Of a stretch of 48,815 nucleotides of DNA, positions 1 to 8,010 are shown one piece after another. Below the pieces are notes generated by a model. That model was not told the DNA's origin and searched no databases. It saw nothing but the letters and a program-made list of their open reading frames with translations. A program made the position numbers and the translations under genes. The DNA lies in assembly GCA_016208915.1 (NCBI GenBank), contig JACQXE010000066.1, positions 1 through 48,815 on the forward strand, in the 5' to 3' direction. The stretch's first letter is position 1. Every line of letters begins with the position of its first letter. Origin of the DNA: Nitrospirota bacterium (GTDB lineage: Bacteria; Nitrospirota; Thermodesulfovibrionia; Thermodesulfovibrionales; UBA1546).

Positions 1-758
1 AAACATAGGGACACTTCCCATATTTATTGACAAATTGGGATACTTCAGATAGCATAATACCATGCCGAGGATTGCAAGAGTATGTGCTGAGGGATACTCC
101 CACCACATAACACAAAGGGGTAACAATAAAGAGAAAACCTTTTTCGATGATGAAGATAAGCGGTTTTATCTTGATGCCCTTCAACGATACAAAGACAAAT
201 ATAAAATGAAGATACTCGCATACTGTCTAATGGGAAACCATGTTCATATCCTTGCGATGCCTGAAAAGGAAACTTCGTTGGCCAGAGGCATAGGAGGGAC
301 AAACCTGCTTTACACTCAATATATAAACCGTAAATATAACAGAAGTGGAAGGCTATGGCAGAACAGGTTTTTTTCGTCAGTAATTGAGAAAGAGCCTTAT
401 TTGTGGGCAGTGATAAGGTACATAGAGCAGAATCCGATAAGGGCAAAACTTGTCAAGAGAGCAGAAGACTATCAGTGGTCCAGCGCAAGGGCGCATGTAT
501 TAGACATTAAAGACGACGTCCTTTCAAAGGAGAGTTGGTTTAATGAGAAGGAAATCAAATCATACAGGGAATTCATAAGAAAAGATGCCAAGGAAATAAA
601 TGCAACTATAAGGTGTGCGACATCAACCGGCAGGCCATTGGGCAGTGAAGGATTTATAAAGAAACTGGAGAGGATATTGAAGCGAGGGCTTTTTCCAAAG
701 AAAGGCGGTCGGCCAAAGAAGAAGGGGAAGAAATAATATGGGAAGTGTCCCTATGTTT
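1..758 (+). mobile_element. Y1-transposase unit with perfect 24-bp inverted ends
   Basis: Bases 1-24 are the exact reverse complement of bases 735-758, and the two arms enclose a single transposase gene whose stop codon lies partly in the right arm. Each arm contains a small hairpin of the type GGGA-loop-TCCC. This matches the layout of REP-associated tyrosine transposase (RAYT) units, where the gene is flanked by inverted REP hairpins that the enzyme recognises. The left arm may extend beyond the window. A degenerate copy of the arm lies at 1391-1414 and related GGGACA/TGTCCC hairpins lie near 28929 and 41297. Confidence 0.8.
62..736 (+). CDS. Y1 (HUH) transposase, IS200-like / REP-associated
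   Basis: This 224-residue protein belongs to the Y1 transposase family, which nicks single-stranded DNA at hairpins through a 5'-phosphotyrosine. The HUH histidines are H60 and H62 in GNHVHIL, and the likely catalytic tyrosine is Y120 in RYIEQNPIRA, a typical RAYT signature. The tail after about residue 170 is basic, ending GGRPKKKGKK, and could bind DNA. The length fits the RAYT branch rather than the shorter IS200 TnpA (about 150 residues). The ATG at 62 follows the left arm closely, with no strong ribosome site. The gene looks intact, so the unit may be active. The family call is secure; activity is inference. Confidence 0.9.
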   Translation: MPRIARVCAEGYSHHITQRGNNKEKTFFDDEDKRFYLDALQRYKDKYKMKILAYCLMGNHVHILAMPEKETSLARGIGGTNLLYTQYINRKYNRSGRLWQNRFFSSVIEKEPYLWAVIRYIEQNPIRAKLVKRAEDYQWSSARAHVLDIKDDVLSKESWFNEKEIKSYREFIRKDAKEINATIRCATSTGRPLGSEGFIKKLERILKRGLFPKKGGRPKKKGKK

Positions 759-773
759 GTTTTCTATGTTTTA

Positions 774-878
774 TGGAATCAGAATAATCAAGGGGCACAA
801 ATAGATTCTTCTGCAAAATGGGAAGCAGCTCAACAACACAATCCTTCAGCCAACCCTGCATTTAAAAGGCAAAAATGA
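774..878 (+). pseudogene. C-terminal gene remnant beside the transposase unit
   Basis: An open stretch without a start codon runs from the edge of the right transposon arm to a TGA at 876. Its translation ends ANPAFKRQK and has ordinary amino-acid composition (Gln, Asn, Ala rich), unlike a random frame. It may be the tail of a gene cut by the transposase unit. No family is recognised and there is no ribosome site, so this is a low-confidence reading. Confidence 0.25.
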
Positions 879-890
879 TAAAATACGGCT

Positions 891-1133
891 ATGAAATGTA
901 CACTATACTTTTCATTCATCAAGCAGCGTCCTGACAGGGCGAGTATTAAAGATGAATGGATATTGGATACAATCAAAAAACCTGTGAAAACAGAAGTTCA
1001 GAGCGATGGAAGGATAAGAAAATGGAAATTTATCGAAGAAGTTGGAAGATACTTAAGAGTAATCCTTTTAGAGGACGGGCAAACTGTTCATAATGCTTTC
1101 TTTGATAGAAACTTTAAGGAGGAAGGAAAATGA
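891..1133 (+). CDS. small DUF4258-like protein (first gene of a small pair)
   Basis: This is an 80-residue soluble protein with the pattern of the DUF4258/BrnT-like fold: an N-terminal helix region, then strands ending in RYLRVILLEDG and HNAFFDRNF near the C-terminus. It overlaps the next gene by four bases (ATGA), so the two are translated together. Pairs of a DUF4258-like gene followed by a DUF2283 gene are common in environmental bacteria and are often suspected to be toxin-antitoxin-like. No catalytic residues can be named. The ATG at 891 has no strong ribosome site. The call rests on length, pattern and neighbour, not on a search. Confidence 0.6.
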   Translation: MKCTLYFSFIKQRPDRASIKDEWILDTIKKPVKTEVQSDGRIRKWKFIEEVGRYLRVILLEDGQTVHNAFFDRNFKEEGK

Positions 1134-1336
1134 AAATTCGGTATTTCTCAGATACTGATACGGCCTTGATTGAGTTTTCAAATGTTTCTGTTGTTGAGAC
1201 AAAAGAAATATCAGAAAACCTCTACATTGACCTGGATGAAAAGGGCAATCTTGTAAGCATGACCATTGAACATGCGAAGGAAAAAGCAGGCATGTCAGAA
1301 GTTACTTTTTTGCAAATGGAAAAAAGCGCTGCTTAA
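1130..1336 (+). CDS. DUF2283 domain protein (second gene of the pair)
   Basis: This 68-residue protein has the typical DUF2283 pattern: MKIRYFSDTDTALIEF at the start, an ISENLYIDLDEKGNLVSMTIEHA core, and a short helical end. The family is a small beta-rich fold of unknown function, usually beside DUF4258 or similar partners. A good ribosome site (AAGGAGG, near 1119-1125) lies inside the upstream gene, and the ATGA overlap fixes the start. In a toxin-antitoxin reading it would be the antitoxin, but nothing in the sequence proves that. Confidence 0.75.
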   Translation: MKIRYFSDTDTALIEFSNVSVVETKEISENLYIDLDEKGNLVSMTIEHAKEKAGMSEVTFLQMEKSAA

Positions 1337-1390
1337 CGAATCACTCGTGCGTATGGCGAATAGCCACCGCACCGAGAGAAAACATAGAAA

Positions 1391-1414
1391 AACATAGGAA
1401 AACTTCCTATATTT
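1391..1414. repeat. REP-like palindrome related to the transposase ends
   Basis: These 24 bases match bases 2-25 of the transposase arm at 21 of 24 positions. The three changes make the hairpin more symmetrical (ATAGGAA, loop AAC, TTCCTAT). It lies after the DUF2283 gene and before the convergent nrnA gene. It is best read as a REP-type site mobilised by the Y1 transposase, and it could also serve as a hairpin at a transcript end. Confidence 0.55.
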
Positions 1415-1460
1415 CTTATTTTGGTTTTTGCCACTCTGTTTTTAAAATTAAGAGGGTTTT

Positions 1461-2414
1461 TCAGCGGCAGTTGCTGTATATGGCTTTTAGCAGTTCTTCT
1501 TTTGCTTTCTTGAAATCAGCTCTAATTCTGTAACCAGCAGCGTTTCTATGCCCTCCGCCGCCAAACGTTACTGCTATCCCTGCGACATTTAATTTTTCTC
1601 CTTTTGAGCGAAGGCTGACCTTGTAGTAATCTTTCTCTATCTCTCTGAAAAGGGCGGAGATTTTTATTGATTTGAGCATCCGTGGAAAACCCGGAAAATT
1701 TTCTGTATCTTCAGCAGAGGCGCCTGTTTCTTTAAGCATGTCCTGTGTCACTAACACAGTAGCCACCTCACCACTAATCTCAAGCGTACTAAGAACTTTC
1801 AATAACAATTTGAACCGCCTCTCTGACCATGTCTCATAAATATTTTCTGCGATATAGGACGGGTCAGCTCCAAACTCTATCAGTTCAGCAGCAATCCTTA
1901 ATGACTCGGGAGTCGTATTTGTATATCTGAAAGTGCCCGTGTCAATTGCAATTGCAGAATACAGATTCGTGGCAATCTCTTTTGTAATCTTCATGCCCAA
2001 TTCTTTAATAAGATAATAGACCATTATGCCTGTTGCAGGCGACCGGGGGTTTACCCATTTTATATCTCCGAATTCTGTCTCTGTTTCATGGTGGTCAATA
2101 ACTACAGAAGAAACAAATCCTGTATTTTTTACCTCAGCTCGCGAGAGTTCGTTACAGTCAAGCAAAACAAGGTTGAAGGTTGAAGGTTGAAGATCAGAGA
2201 TTGAATTTGTGAACCTTTCATGACCAGGCAAAAACTTGTAGAATTCAGGGACAGGGTCATTACAGTAGGGGATTGTCTTTTTCCCCATAGATTCAAGCGT
2301 TATGGCAAGGGCTATAGAGGAGCCCAATGCATCTCCGTCAGGGTTAATATGGGTGGCAATAAAGAATTTCTTCTCTCTCTTGAAAAATGACAGCAGATCT
2401 GCTGGTACCTTCAA
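1461..2414 (-). CDS. nrnA: bifunctional oligoribonuclease / PAP phosphatase NrnA
   Basis: This 317-residue DHH/DHHA1 phosphoesterase degrades nanoRNA and dephosphorylates pAp. Visible motifs are HINPDGDALGS near residue 19, LLDCNE near 84, the DHH motif in VIDHHETE near 107, and the DHHA1 glycine motif GGGGHRNAAG near 285. Length is normal for the family. Translation most likely starts at the TTG at 2414, which overlaps the rbfA stop (TTGA), with a GAGGA ribosome site just upstream. The order infB-rbfA-nrnA is the common bacterial translation operon; truB, which often follows, is absent. A short tandem of GGTTGAA units (about 2172-2193) lies inside the gene. Confidence 0.9.
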   Translation of the reverse strand: MKVPADLLSFFKREKKFFIATHINPDGDALGSSIALAITLESMGKKTIPYCNDPVPEFYKFLPGHERFTNSISDLQPSTFNLVLLDCNELSRAEVKNTGFVSSVVIDHHETETEFGDIKWVNPRSPATGIMVYYLIKELGMKITKEIATNLYSAIAIDTGTFRYTNTTPESLRIAAELIEFGADPSYIAENIYETWSERRFKLLLKVLSTLEISGEVATVLVTQDMLKETGASAEDTENFPGFPRMLKSIKISALFREIEKDYYKVSLRSKGEKLNVAGIAVTFGGGGHRNAAGYRIRADFKKAKEELLKAIYSNCR

Positions 2415-2779
2415 CTCTCGTCCTCGTTGCGAGTTGATGCCAACCTTATCTCTTTTAACAGACTCTCAATCCTGTTGCCGTACTCAATAGCTTCGTCAAT
2501 CCGGAATGTCAGGGTGGGGATGAACTTCATCCTTACTCTTTTTGACAATTCAGCGCGAACAAAGCCTTTTGCTGAATTAAGTATATCCAGTGTGGATTCT
2601 TTTTCTTCCTTCTTCAGAATGCTGATATAGACTGTTGCTATCTTGAGGTCTTCTGTTATCTTTACGCCTGTTACAGTTACGAATCCTATACGCGGGTCTT
2701 TCAGTTTATTCATTATTATGTCAGCGACCTCTTCTCTGATGAGGTCGCCAACCCTTTGTGAGCGTTTATATGGAAGCAT
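2411..2779 (-). CDS. rbfA: ribosome-binding factor A
   Basis: RbfA is a 122-residue KH-fold factor that binds the 30S subunit and helps mature the 5' end of 16S rRNA. The sequence shows the classic start YKRSQRVGDLIREEVADII, then DPRIGFVTVTGVKIT and the middle strand KIATVYISIL, and ends with the helix that carries IESLLKEI. Length is usual for the family. It lies between infB and nrnA on the same strand and shares four bases with nrnA, so the two are co-translated. No unusual features. Confidence 0.95.
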   Translation of the reverse strand: MLPYKRSQRVGDLIREEVADIIMNKLKDPRIGFVTVTGVKITEDLKIATVYISILKKEEKESTLDILNSAKGFVRAELSKRVRMKFIPTLTFRIDEAIEYGNRIESLLKEIRLASTRNEDES

Positions 2780-2795
2780 AGTTAGTCCCGGGGTC

Positions 2796-2818
2796 GGGAA
2801 TTAGGGATTGGGGATTGG
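2796..2818 (+). repeat. G-rich repeat (GGGATTGGGGATTGG type) in the infB-rbfA spacer
   Basis: The short spacer between infB and rbfA holds runs of G separated by ATT, followed by a partly complementary C-rich stretch (CCCCTAACACCTAAACCC at about 2834-2851). The same G-rich pattern frames the four-helix-bundle gene near 17.3-17.7 kb. On one strand it could form a G-quadruplex, or the two parts could pair as a hairpin. It is read as a member of a dispersed repeat family; a role in expression is not shown. Confidence 0.5.
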
Positions 2819-2855
2819 TTGTTAATGGCAAACCCCTAACACCTAAACCCTGTTT

Positions 2856-5381
2856 TTAAAGTTTTGTTGCTATTTTTTCAACAATGTAGTCTTCGAGGAT
2901 GTCGCCAACCTTGATATCATTATAGTTCTCTATCATAATGCCGCATTCATATCCTGCCTGGACCTCTCTGGCATCATCCTTAAATCTTTTTAAAGACGAT
3001 AATTTGCCCTCATATATAACAATATTGTCCCTAATTATCCTTATACCATCACTCGCGCGGCTTATATATCCGTCAAGCACATAACATCCAGCAACTGTAC
3101 CGAGCTTTGATACATGGAAGGTCTGTCTTGCCTCTGCCCTCCCGAGCACCTTTTCCTTCAGGGTTGGTTCGAGGAGACCTTCCAGCGCCTTTCTTACATT
3201 CTCTATTGCCTCATAAATTATGTTGTAAAGCCTTATGTCAACGCCTTCCTTCTCTGCTGTCTGTGCAGCCTTTGATTCAGGCCTTACATTGAAACCGATT
3301 ATTATGGCATTAGATGCCGCTCCAAGCATGACATCTGACTCATTAATGCCGCCCACAGATGCGTGTATTACATTCACCTTTACCTGCGTATGGGTTATAT
3401 GTTCTAAGGCGTCGCGTAAAGCCTCTACAGAGCCCTGCACATCAGCCTTTATTATGATATTCAGCTCCTTTATCTCGCCTTCTTTAATCTTTGCATAGAG
3501 GTCGTCAAGTGTGAGCTTTCTCTGTTTTGCCATCTCAGCAAGCCTTTCCTTCTGCAGTCTCGAAAGAGCGATTTGCCGTGCACGTTTCTCATCCTCCACT
3601 GAAGTAAAGATATCGCCTGCTTTAGGAACTTCCTGAAAACCTATGACCTCGACAGGCGTTGATGGCCCTGCCTGATTAATGCGCCTGCCTGTATCATCGA
3701 TCAAGGCCCTTACTCGTCCAAGCTTTGTTCCTGCAAGAAAATTATCCCCTATTTTAAGAGTGCCCGACTGAATAAGAACAGTTGCTACCGGGCCTCTTCC
3801 TCTGTCAATCTTTGCCTCAATAATTGTTCCTTTTGCTATTTTGTCAGGGTTTGCTTTCATTTCCATTACCTCTGCCTGAAGCAGAATCATCTCAAGCAGC
3901 CGCTCAATGCCTATATGTTTTTTCGCAGAGACCTCGACAAATATATTCTGGCCGCCCCAGTCTTCAGACAATACGTTGCGTTCTGCAAGTTCGGTCTTAA
4001 CCCTCTGTATGTTTGCCTCAGGTTTATCTATCTTGTTTATTGCAACAACAATTGGAACATTCGCTGCCTTTGCATGGTCTATTGCCTCTATGGTCTGAGG
4101 CATGACGCCATCGTCAGCAGCAACAACAAGAACAACTATATCAGTTACCTTTGCGCCTCTTGCACGCAGGGCAGTAAAGGCCTCATGACCAGGCGTATCC
4201 AGAAACACAATATTCTTTCCCTTCAGAGTGACTTTGTAGGCGCCTATGTGCTGGGTTATCCCTCCTGCCTCTGTCTCTGTAACTTTTGTCTTCCTTATTG
4301 CATCAAGCAGTGAGGTCTTACCATGATCTACATGTCCCATAATTGTAACCACAGGCGGTCTTAGGACAAGCTTAGAGATGTCTTTCTCTTCCCCTTCTAC
4401 GACTATTTCCTCTTCTACAGGGACTACATCGAGTTTAGATCCAAAACTGTCTGCTACAAGCAGCGCTGCATCTATATCCACAGGCTGGTTAATTGTAGGC
4501 ATATACCCAAGCTCCATGAACTTTTTTATAACATCAGACGATTTCACACTTATAAGCTCAGCAAATTCTTTTACTGTCGTCCCTTCCCGCAGCTTTAATG
4601 TCTTTTTTCTTTGAATCACCAGCTGAGGCTGCGGTTTTTGCTCCTCTTTCTGAAAGATTTCCCTTCCATGTTTCTTAAATATCTTTGGTGCATGCCACTT
4701 TTTTGTCTCTATCTTTCTTATTGCCTGAAATGCCCGCTGCATCTGAGGCTTTGCTTTTAATTTCTCTACGTTTTCTATTTCTATCTCTTTCTTGAATCTG
4801 TCAGGGACATTGAGCTCAACTTCCTCTTCGGGCAAGGTTATGACAGATTCCCCTTCTGAAGGCTTTTCCTCTGAAAATGTAATGTCAGGCACTTCCTCAG
4901 GCTTTTTAATTTCTTCTGCTTTTTTTGCTTCCTGAGGATGAATATCTTTTGAGGGCATTTCTGCGGGTTTTTTCCCAGGCGCCTTTCCTGTTTTTATATG
5001 TCCCTCTCTTGGGGGCAAAACAGGTTGCCGTCCTGAAACAGGTCTATCGGAAACAGGTTTGGCCTCGGCAGTCTTAACCTCAGTAATAGGTTTCTTCTCA
5101 GAGCTAACTGCTTTTACGGTTGTTTCTTTCGTTTTCTTCTCCTCACCCTTTTTCTCTTCTGTAGCTTTCTTTTTTTCTGGATGTGCGCCAGCCTTTACAG
5201 ACACAGGCTTGGACGGCATAGTCTTTTTCTTGAAGATAGTTTCGACCTTCTCGCAAATCTCCGGCTCTAATGCAGAGGAGTGGATTTTTCCTTCGATACC
5301 CAGATTTGAAAGTGCGCCTATTATATCCTTAGTTGTGACATTAATCTTTTTGGCGAGCTCATAGACTCTTAGCTTAGGCAT
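2856..5381 (-). CDS. infB: translation initiation factor IF-2
   Basis: IF-2 is the GTPase that places initiator tRNA on the 30S subunit and joins the subunits. This 841-residue copy starts with the IF2_N helix bundle ([15 protein letters not shown]). A Lys/Glu/Pro-rich linker follows at about residues 50-240, then a second IF2_N-like segment at about 265-320. The G domain begins near 345 with [19 protein letters not shown] and NKID. The usual domains II, III and C1/C2 follow. The ATG has an AAGGAT ribosome site. nusA, the usual upstream partner, is absent; instead rpmB is transcribed divergently. The gene is intact. Confidence 0.97.
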   Translation of the reverse strand: MPKLRVYELAKKINVTTKDIIGALSNLGIEGKIHSSALEPEICEKVETIFKKKTMPSKPVSVKAGAHPEKKKATEEKKGEEKKTKETTVKAVSSEKKPITEVKTAEAKPVSDRPVSGRQPVLPPREGHIKTGKAPGKKPAEMPSKDIHPQEAKKAEEIKKPEEVPDITFSEEKPSEGESVITLPEEEVELNVPDRFKKEIEIENVEKLKAKPQMQRAFQAIRKIETKKWHAPKIFKKHGREIFQKEEQKPQPQLVIQRKKTLKLREGTTVKEFAELISVKSSDVIKKFMELGYMPTINQPVDIDAALLVADSFGSKLDVVPVEEEIVVEGEEKDISKLVLRPPVVTIMGHVDHGKTSLLDAIRKTKVTETEAGGITQHIGAYKVTLKGKNIVFLDTPGHEAFTALRARGAKVTDIVVLVVAADDGVMPQTIEAIDHAKAANVPIVVAINKIDKPEANIQRVKTELAERNVLSEDWGGQNIFVEVSAKKHIGIERLLEMILLQAEVMEMKANPDKIAKGTIIEAKIDRGRGPVATVLIQSGTLKIGDNFLAGTKLGRVRALIDDTGRRINQAGPSTPVEVIGFQEVPKAGDIFTSVEDEKRARQIALSRLQKERLAEMAKQRKLTLDDLYAKIKEGEIKELNIIIKADVQGSVEALRDALEHITHTQVKVNVIHASVGGINESDVMLGAASNAIIIGFNVRPESKAAQTAEKEGVDIRLYNIIYEAIENVRKALEGLLEPTLKEKVLGRAEARQTFHVSKLGTVAGCYVLDGYISRASDGIRIIRDNIVIYEGKLSSLKRFKDDAREVQAGYECGIMIENYNDIKVGDILEDYIVEKIATKL

Positions 5382-5415
5382 AATTTATCCTTAACCCCTT
5401 AATTTGGTGCGACCC

Positions 5416-5444
5416 TTGTAACATCGATTTTAAAATGTTATCAT
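5416..5444 (+). promoter_or_regulatory. putative sigma-70-type promoter of rpmB
   Basis: TTGTAA (5416-5421) and TATCAT (5439-5444) are separated by 17 bases and stand about 50 bases before the rpmB start, within the infB-rpmB divergent spacer. The spacer also has an inverted repeat, TAACAT / ATGTTA, over the same bases. The match is fair, not perfect. Confidence 0.45.
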
Positions 5445-5496
5445 AAAAAACCTTTTCAATGCAATTTATTCACAGAATGCGAAAGGAGGAAATATC

Positions 5497-5685
5497 GTGG
5501 CAAGTTGTTTTGTATGCGGAAAAGCAAGAACAGTGGGTAATAATGTCAGCCATGCCAATAACAGAACAAAACGGCTGATAAGGCCAAATCTGCAAAGGGC
5601 AAAGATAGAAACAGCTCACGGCGTAAAAAGGGAATACGTCTGCACAAGGTGCCTGCGCTCCGGAAAGATTAAAAAGGCTGTTTAG
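5497..5685 (+). CDS. rpmB: 50S ribosomal protein L28
   Basis: This 62-residue protein is L28, a component of the large ribosomal subunit. It has two cysteine pairs, CFVC near the start and CTRC near the end, which make it the zinc-binding (C+) form of L28. The segment [12 protein letters not shown] is typical. It starts at a GTG with a strong AAAGGAGG site eight bases before it. The next gene starts within its stop codon. Confidence 0.95.
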   Translation: MASCFVCGKARTVGNNVSHANNRTKRLIRPNLQRAKIETAHGVKREYVCTRCLRSGKIKKAV

Positions 5686-6116
5686 TGAAAAGAGCTGATA
5701 CTCTTCTTGCTTCCATATTAAGAAACCTCAGGATTGAAGAGTCAGTATGTACGGAACGCATGAAGAGAGAGTGGGCAGATATTTTCGGCAAACCATTATC
5801 GCTTCATATGTCGCCGGCAACTTTTAAAAAAGGGGAATTATTAATAAATGTGGATTCCCCTATGTGGCTCCAGCAGATCAGCTTCTATAAGGAAGATATA
5901 ATAAGAAAGCTTCAGAGCTTTGGCGTAAGGGCTGTACGGTTAAGGCTCGGCAGGGTGCTTCCTGAAAAAAAACAGGCAAAGGAAGATGTAAGAATGCGAC
6001 CGCTCACTTCAGGTGATATCTCTTACATCGAGGCAACTATCGCATCAGTAAAGGATCCTGCTCTTAAACAGGGAATTAAACAGGCAATAGAGAAATCTGT
6101 TGCCTTCAGAAGATAG
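5685..6116 (+). CDS. DciA/DUF721-like protein
   Basis: This 143-residue protein belongs to the DUF721 (DciA) family, whose proteobacterial and mycobacterial members help load the DnaB helicase. The fold signature is visible: W..I.GKPLSLHMSPATFKKG, then LLINVDSPMWLQQISFYKEDI and the strand RAVRLRLG. The C-terminal 45 residues are an extra helical part. Translation starts at a GTG that shares one base with the rpmB stop (TAGTG), which implies coupling. The family is clear; the helicase-loading role is carried over from characterised members. Confidence 0.75.
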   Translation: MKRADTLLASILRNLRIEESVCTERMKREWADIFGKPLSLHMSPATFKKGELLINVDSPMWLQQISFYKEDIIRKLQSFGVRAVRLRLGRVLPEKKQAKEDVRMRPLTSGDISYIEATIASVKDPALKQGIKQAIEKSVAFRR

Positions 6117-6129
6117 TAGGGGGGTGAAG

Positions 6130-6549
6130 ATGAAAAGGGCAATACTGTTGTTATTTGTACTATCCTTCTTTTTCTCCTGCTCTGACAAGGAAGTAAAAAA
6201 AGTTACAGAAGAGTCGCTGACTGCTCAGGAAGCGTTTACTGTTGCAGAGGCGATAAAGGATGCTTACCTGAATAAAAATCTTTCATCTATTGAGAGCAAT
6301 ACAACCAAGGAAAGCTACAGAGAGCTGTTCGGCGCGATAAAAAGTTTTGATAAAGCTTCGCTAACACTGTCGCCTAAATGGGTTGAGATAGAAAAATCAA
6401 CTGTGTCTGTAAAAATAGCATGGGACGGGACATGGGTTGTCAGGGGGAAGACAACAGAAGAGCAGGGCGTAGCAATATTCGTATTTGAAGGGAAGCCGTT
6501 GAAGCTCAGTCGAATCCTTAAGGCAAATCCGTTCAGACAGCCTGAGTAG
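6130..6549 (+). CDS. small putative lipoprotein
   Basis: A 139-residue protein with a lipoprotein signal peptide: [15 protein letters not shown] followed by the lipobox-like FSCS, so Cys 17 would be lipidated. The mature part is a small alpha+beta domain resembling SnoaL/NTF2-like folds (a helix about [17 protein letters not shown], then strands), though I do not recognise the family. The ATG at 6130 was chosen over an upstream in-frame ATG at 6100 because GGGGGTGAAG stands just before it and the signal peptide then begins correctly. It follows the DciA-like gene by 13 bases and is probably in the same operon. Confidence 0.7.
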   Translation: MKRAILLLFVLSFFFSCSDKEVKKVTEESLTAQEAFTVAEAIKDAYLNKNLSSIESNTTKESYRELFGAIKSFDKASLTLSPKWVEIEKSTVSVKIAWDGTWVVRGKTTEEQGVAIFVFEGKPLKLSRILKANPFRQPE

Positions 6550-6556
6550 CCTTATG

Positions 6557-6769
6557 TCAGCGGCAGGAAGTGCATGTGCCTTTGCTGCATGTTGAACATC
6601 CTGAAGAAGTACCTGCAAATGGTTTTTCAACACCGCTCATGCCGAATGTTGACATCTTCTTTTTAATATCAGCAGAATTGCATTTCGGGCATTGAACTGT
6701 CTGCTTTCCAAAGACAAGTTTTTCAAAATCCTCACCGCATTTGTTACATTTATATTCGTAAATAGGCAT
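6557..6769 (-). CDS. FmdB-family zinc ribbon protein
   Basis: This 70-residue protein begins [18 protein letters not shown] and carries CNKC and CPKC, the four-cysteine zinc ribbon of the FmdB/CxxC_CXXC_SSSS family. The tail is unusually rich in Cys and Ser ([12 protein letters not shown]), giving up to eight cysteines in all. The family is suspected to act in regulation of formamidase or amidase genes, but most members have no tested function. It is convergent with the lipoprotein gene, with only seven bases between the stop codons. Confidence 0.85.
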   Translation of the reverse strand: MPIYEYKCNKCGEDFEKLVFGKQTVQCPKCNSADIKKKMSTFGMSGVEKPFAGTSSGCSTCSKGTCTSCR

Positions 6770-6806
6770 AAAATATTATAACATTCCTTGTTTGTCTTAG
6801 TTTTTG

Positions 6807-6974
6807 AGAGGAGTAGACTGTCTTTGAGCGGATTTATTTTGCCGATTATTTTTCTGTCATTCCGTGCTTGACACGGAATCCAGTCATTTAGTTTTCTGGA
6901 TTCCTGCTTTCGCAGGAATGACGCACAGAGGTCGGAACGACCGAGAATGATGCGAAAAGATTGTCTACTCCTCT
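6807..6974. repeat. palindrome-bounded repeat (family A, copy 1)
   Basis: A 12-base inverted repeat (AGAGGAGTAGAC at 6807-6818; GTCTACTCCTCT at 6963-6974) bounds about 168 bases. Just inside the left arm is TTTGAGCGGATTTATTTTGC (6823-6842), which recurs exactly at 44942-44961. Just inside the right arm is GAATGATGCGAAAA, matching GAATGAGCGAAAA in the other copies. The conserved core is thus shared while the terminal arms differ between copies. Another 67-bp repeat is nested inside (6856-6922). No gene is present in 6770-7176. Confidence 0.6.
6856..6922. repeat. 67-bp double-hairpin repeat (GTCATTCC...GGAATGAC)
   Basis: The unit starts GTCATTCC and ends GGAATGAC, a perfect 8-base terminal inverted repeat. 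It contains two hairpins, CCGTG/CACGG and TTCCTGC/GCAGGAA. A second copy of 69 bp forms the end of the cusC-like gene (18955-19023). Such elements are widely known in bacteria, where translated copies read as SRHSRESGNPG. Confidence 0.75.
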
Positions 6975-6992
6975 ATTCAGGAAAGTTGCTAA

Positions 6993-7172
6993 CAGGTTGC
7001 TGAAAAAGTCTGGAAGATGTACAAAATGTCATGCTGAACCCTGAACGTGTCATTCTGAACTTGGTTCAGAATCTCTTCAGGGCAGGCTTGTTTCAGCATC
7101 TAATCAAATCAAATAGTTATGAGACCCTGAAATAAATTCAGGGTGACATAAAAAGACTTTTTCAACAGCCTG
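6993..7172. repeat. 180-bp non-coding element with 18-bp terminal inverted repeats
   Basis: CAGGTTGCTGAAAAAGTC (6993-7010) is matched by GACTTTTTCAACAGCCTG (7155-7172) as an imperfect inverted repeat. Inside are further complementary parts such as CCCTGAA and TTCAGGG. There is no open frame. The layout resembles a miniature inverted-repeat transposable element. Only one copy lies in the window, so mobility is inferred from structure. Confidence 0.5.
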
Positions 7173-7176
7173 CTGA

Positions 7177-7824
7177 CTATTTTTTCGGCACTTTTTCCCA
7201 ATCTTTTAAGAATCTCTCTACTCCGATGTCTGTCAATGGATGTTTTAGAAGCTGCGTTATTACTGAATATGGAATAGTTGCAACATGGGCGCCCATTTTT
7301 GCTGCATCAACAACATGCAGCGGGTTCCTTATGCTTGCGACTATGACCTGGGTGTCAAACATATAGTTTTCATATATAGTCATTATATCTTCGATCAATG
7401 CCATTCCTGTATGGCTGATATCATCAAGCCTTCCGACAAAGGGGCTTACATATGTTGCGCCTGCCTTTGCAGCAAGAAGTGCCTGGCTCGGAGAAAACAC
7501 AAGTGTCACATTCGTCTTTATCCCTATAACTGATAGCTTTTTCACTGCCCTTAATCCGTCCTCTGTCATAGGGATTTTTATGACGATATTCTTGTGTATC
7601 TTTGCAAGGGATTCTGCCTCTTTCACCATCTCATCAAACTTTAGGCTTAAAGCCTCAGCGCTGACAGGCCCGTCTACAATGTTGCAAATCTCTTTTAACA
7701 GTTCGAGAGGTTCTCTTCCCTCTTTGGAGATGAGAGACGGATTTGTGGTGACTCCGTCAATAACGCCAACCTCCCATGCCTTTTTAATCTCAGCAATATT
7801 TGCCGTGTCAATAAAGAATTTCAT
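7177..7824 (-). CDS. transaldolase / fructose-6-phosphate aldolase family protein
   Basis: This 215-residue protein is a short-form class I aldolase of the transaldolase/FSA subfamily. It shows [16 protein letters not shown], then GVTTNPSLI, the Schiff-base lysine in [15 protein letters not shown] near residue 84, and [15 protein letters not shown]. The enzyme would transfer dihydroxyacetone units in the pentose phosphate pathway or cleave fructose 6-phosphate. Sequence alone does not separate the two activities; many proteins annotated as fsa in such genomes act as transaldolases. The gene stands alone between repeat-rich spacers. Confidence 0.9.
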   Translation of the reverse strand: MKFFIDTANIAEIKKAWEVGVIDGVTTNPSLISKEGREPLELLKEICNIVDGPVSAEALSLKFDEMVKEAESLAKIHKNIVIKIPMTEDGLRAVKKLSVIGIKTNVTLVFSPSQALLAAKAGATYVSPFVGRLDDISHTGMALIEDIMTIYENYMFDTQVIVASIRNPLHVVDAAKMGAHVATIPYSVITQLLKHPLTDIGVERFLKDWEKVPKK

Positions 7825-7929
7825 AGCCCTTCTCCTTAAGTTAGTAGAAAGTGAAAAAATAGGAATTTATTGTAACTGAAATTATTAGCAAATTGGTATA
7901 GAAGCATGAGGAGTCTATCCGAAGGCCGA

Positions 7930-7975
7930 CCTGCCTGCCGGCAGGCAGGGAATGAGCGAAAATGCCATATCATCC
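7930..7975. repeat. 20-bp perfect palindrome joined to a family-A right end
   Basis: CCTGCCTGCCGGCAGGCAGG (7930-7949) is a perfect palindrome, a common element that reads PACRQAG when translated. It runs directly into GAATGAGCGAAAATGC (7951-7966), the same right-end core seen at 45028-45043. No matching left arm was found upstream, so this is a partial copy. The whole spacer 7825-8010 holds no gene. Confidence 0.6.
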
Positions 7976-8010
7976 CTTGTGATTTTAAATTAATTGAATT
8001 TAAGTTAGTA

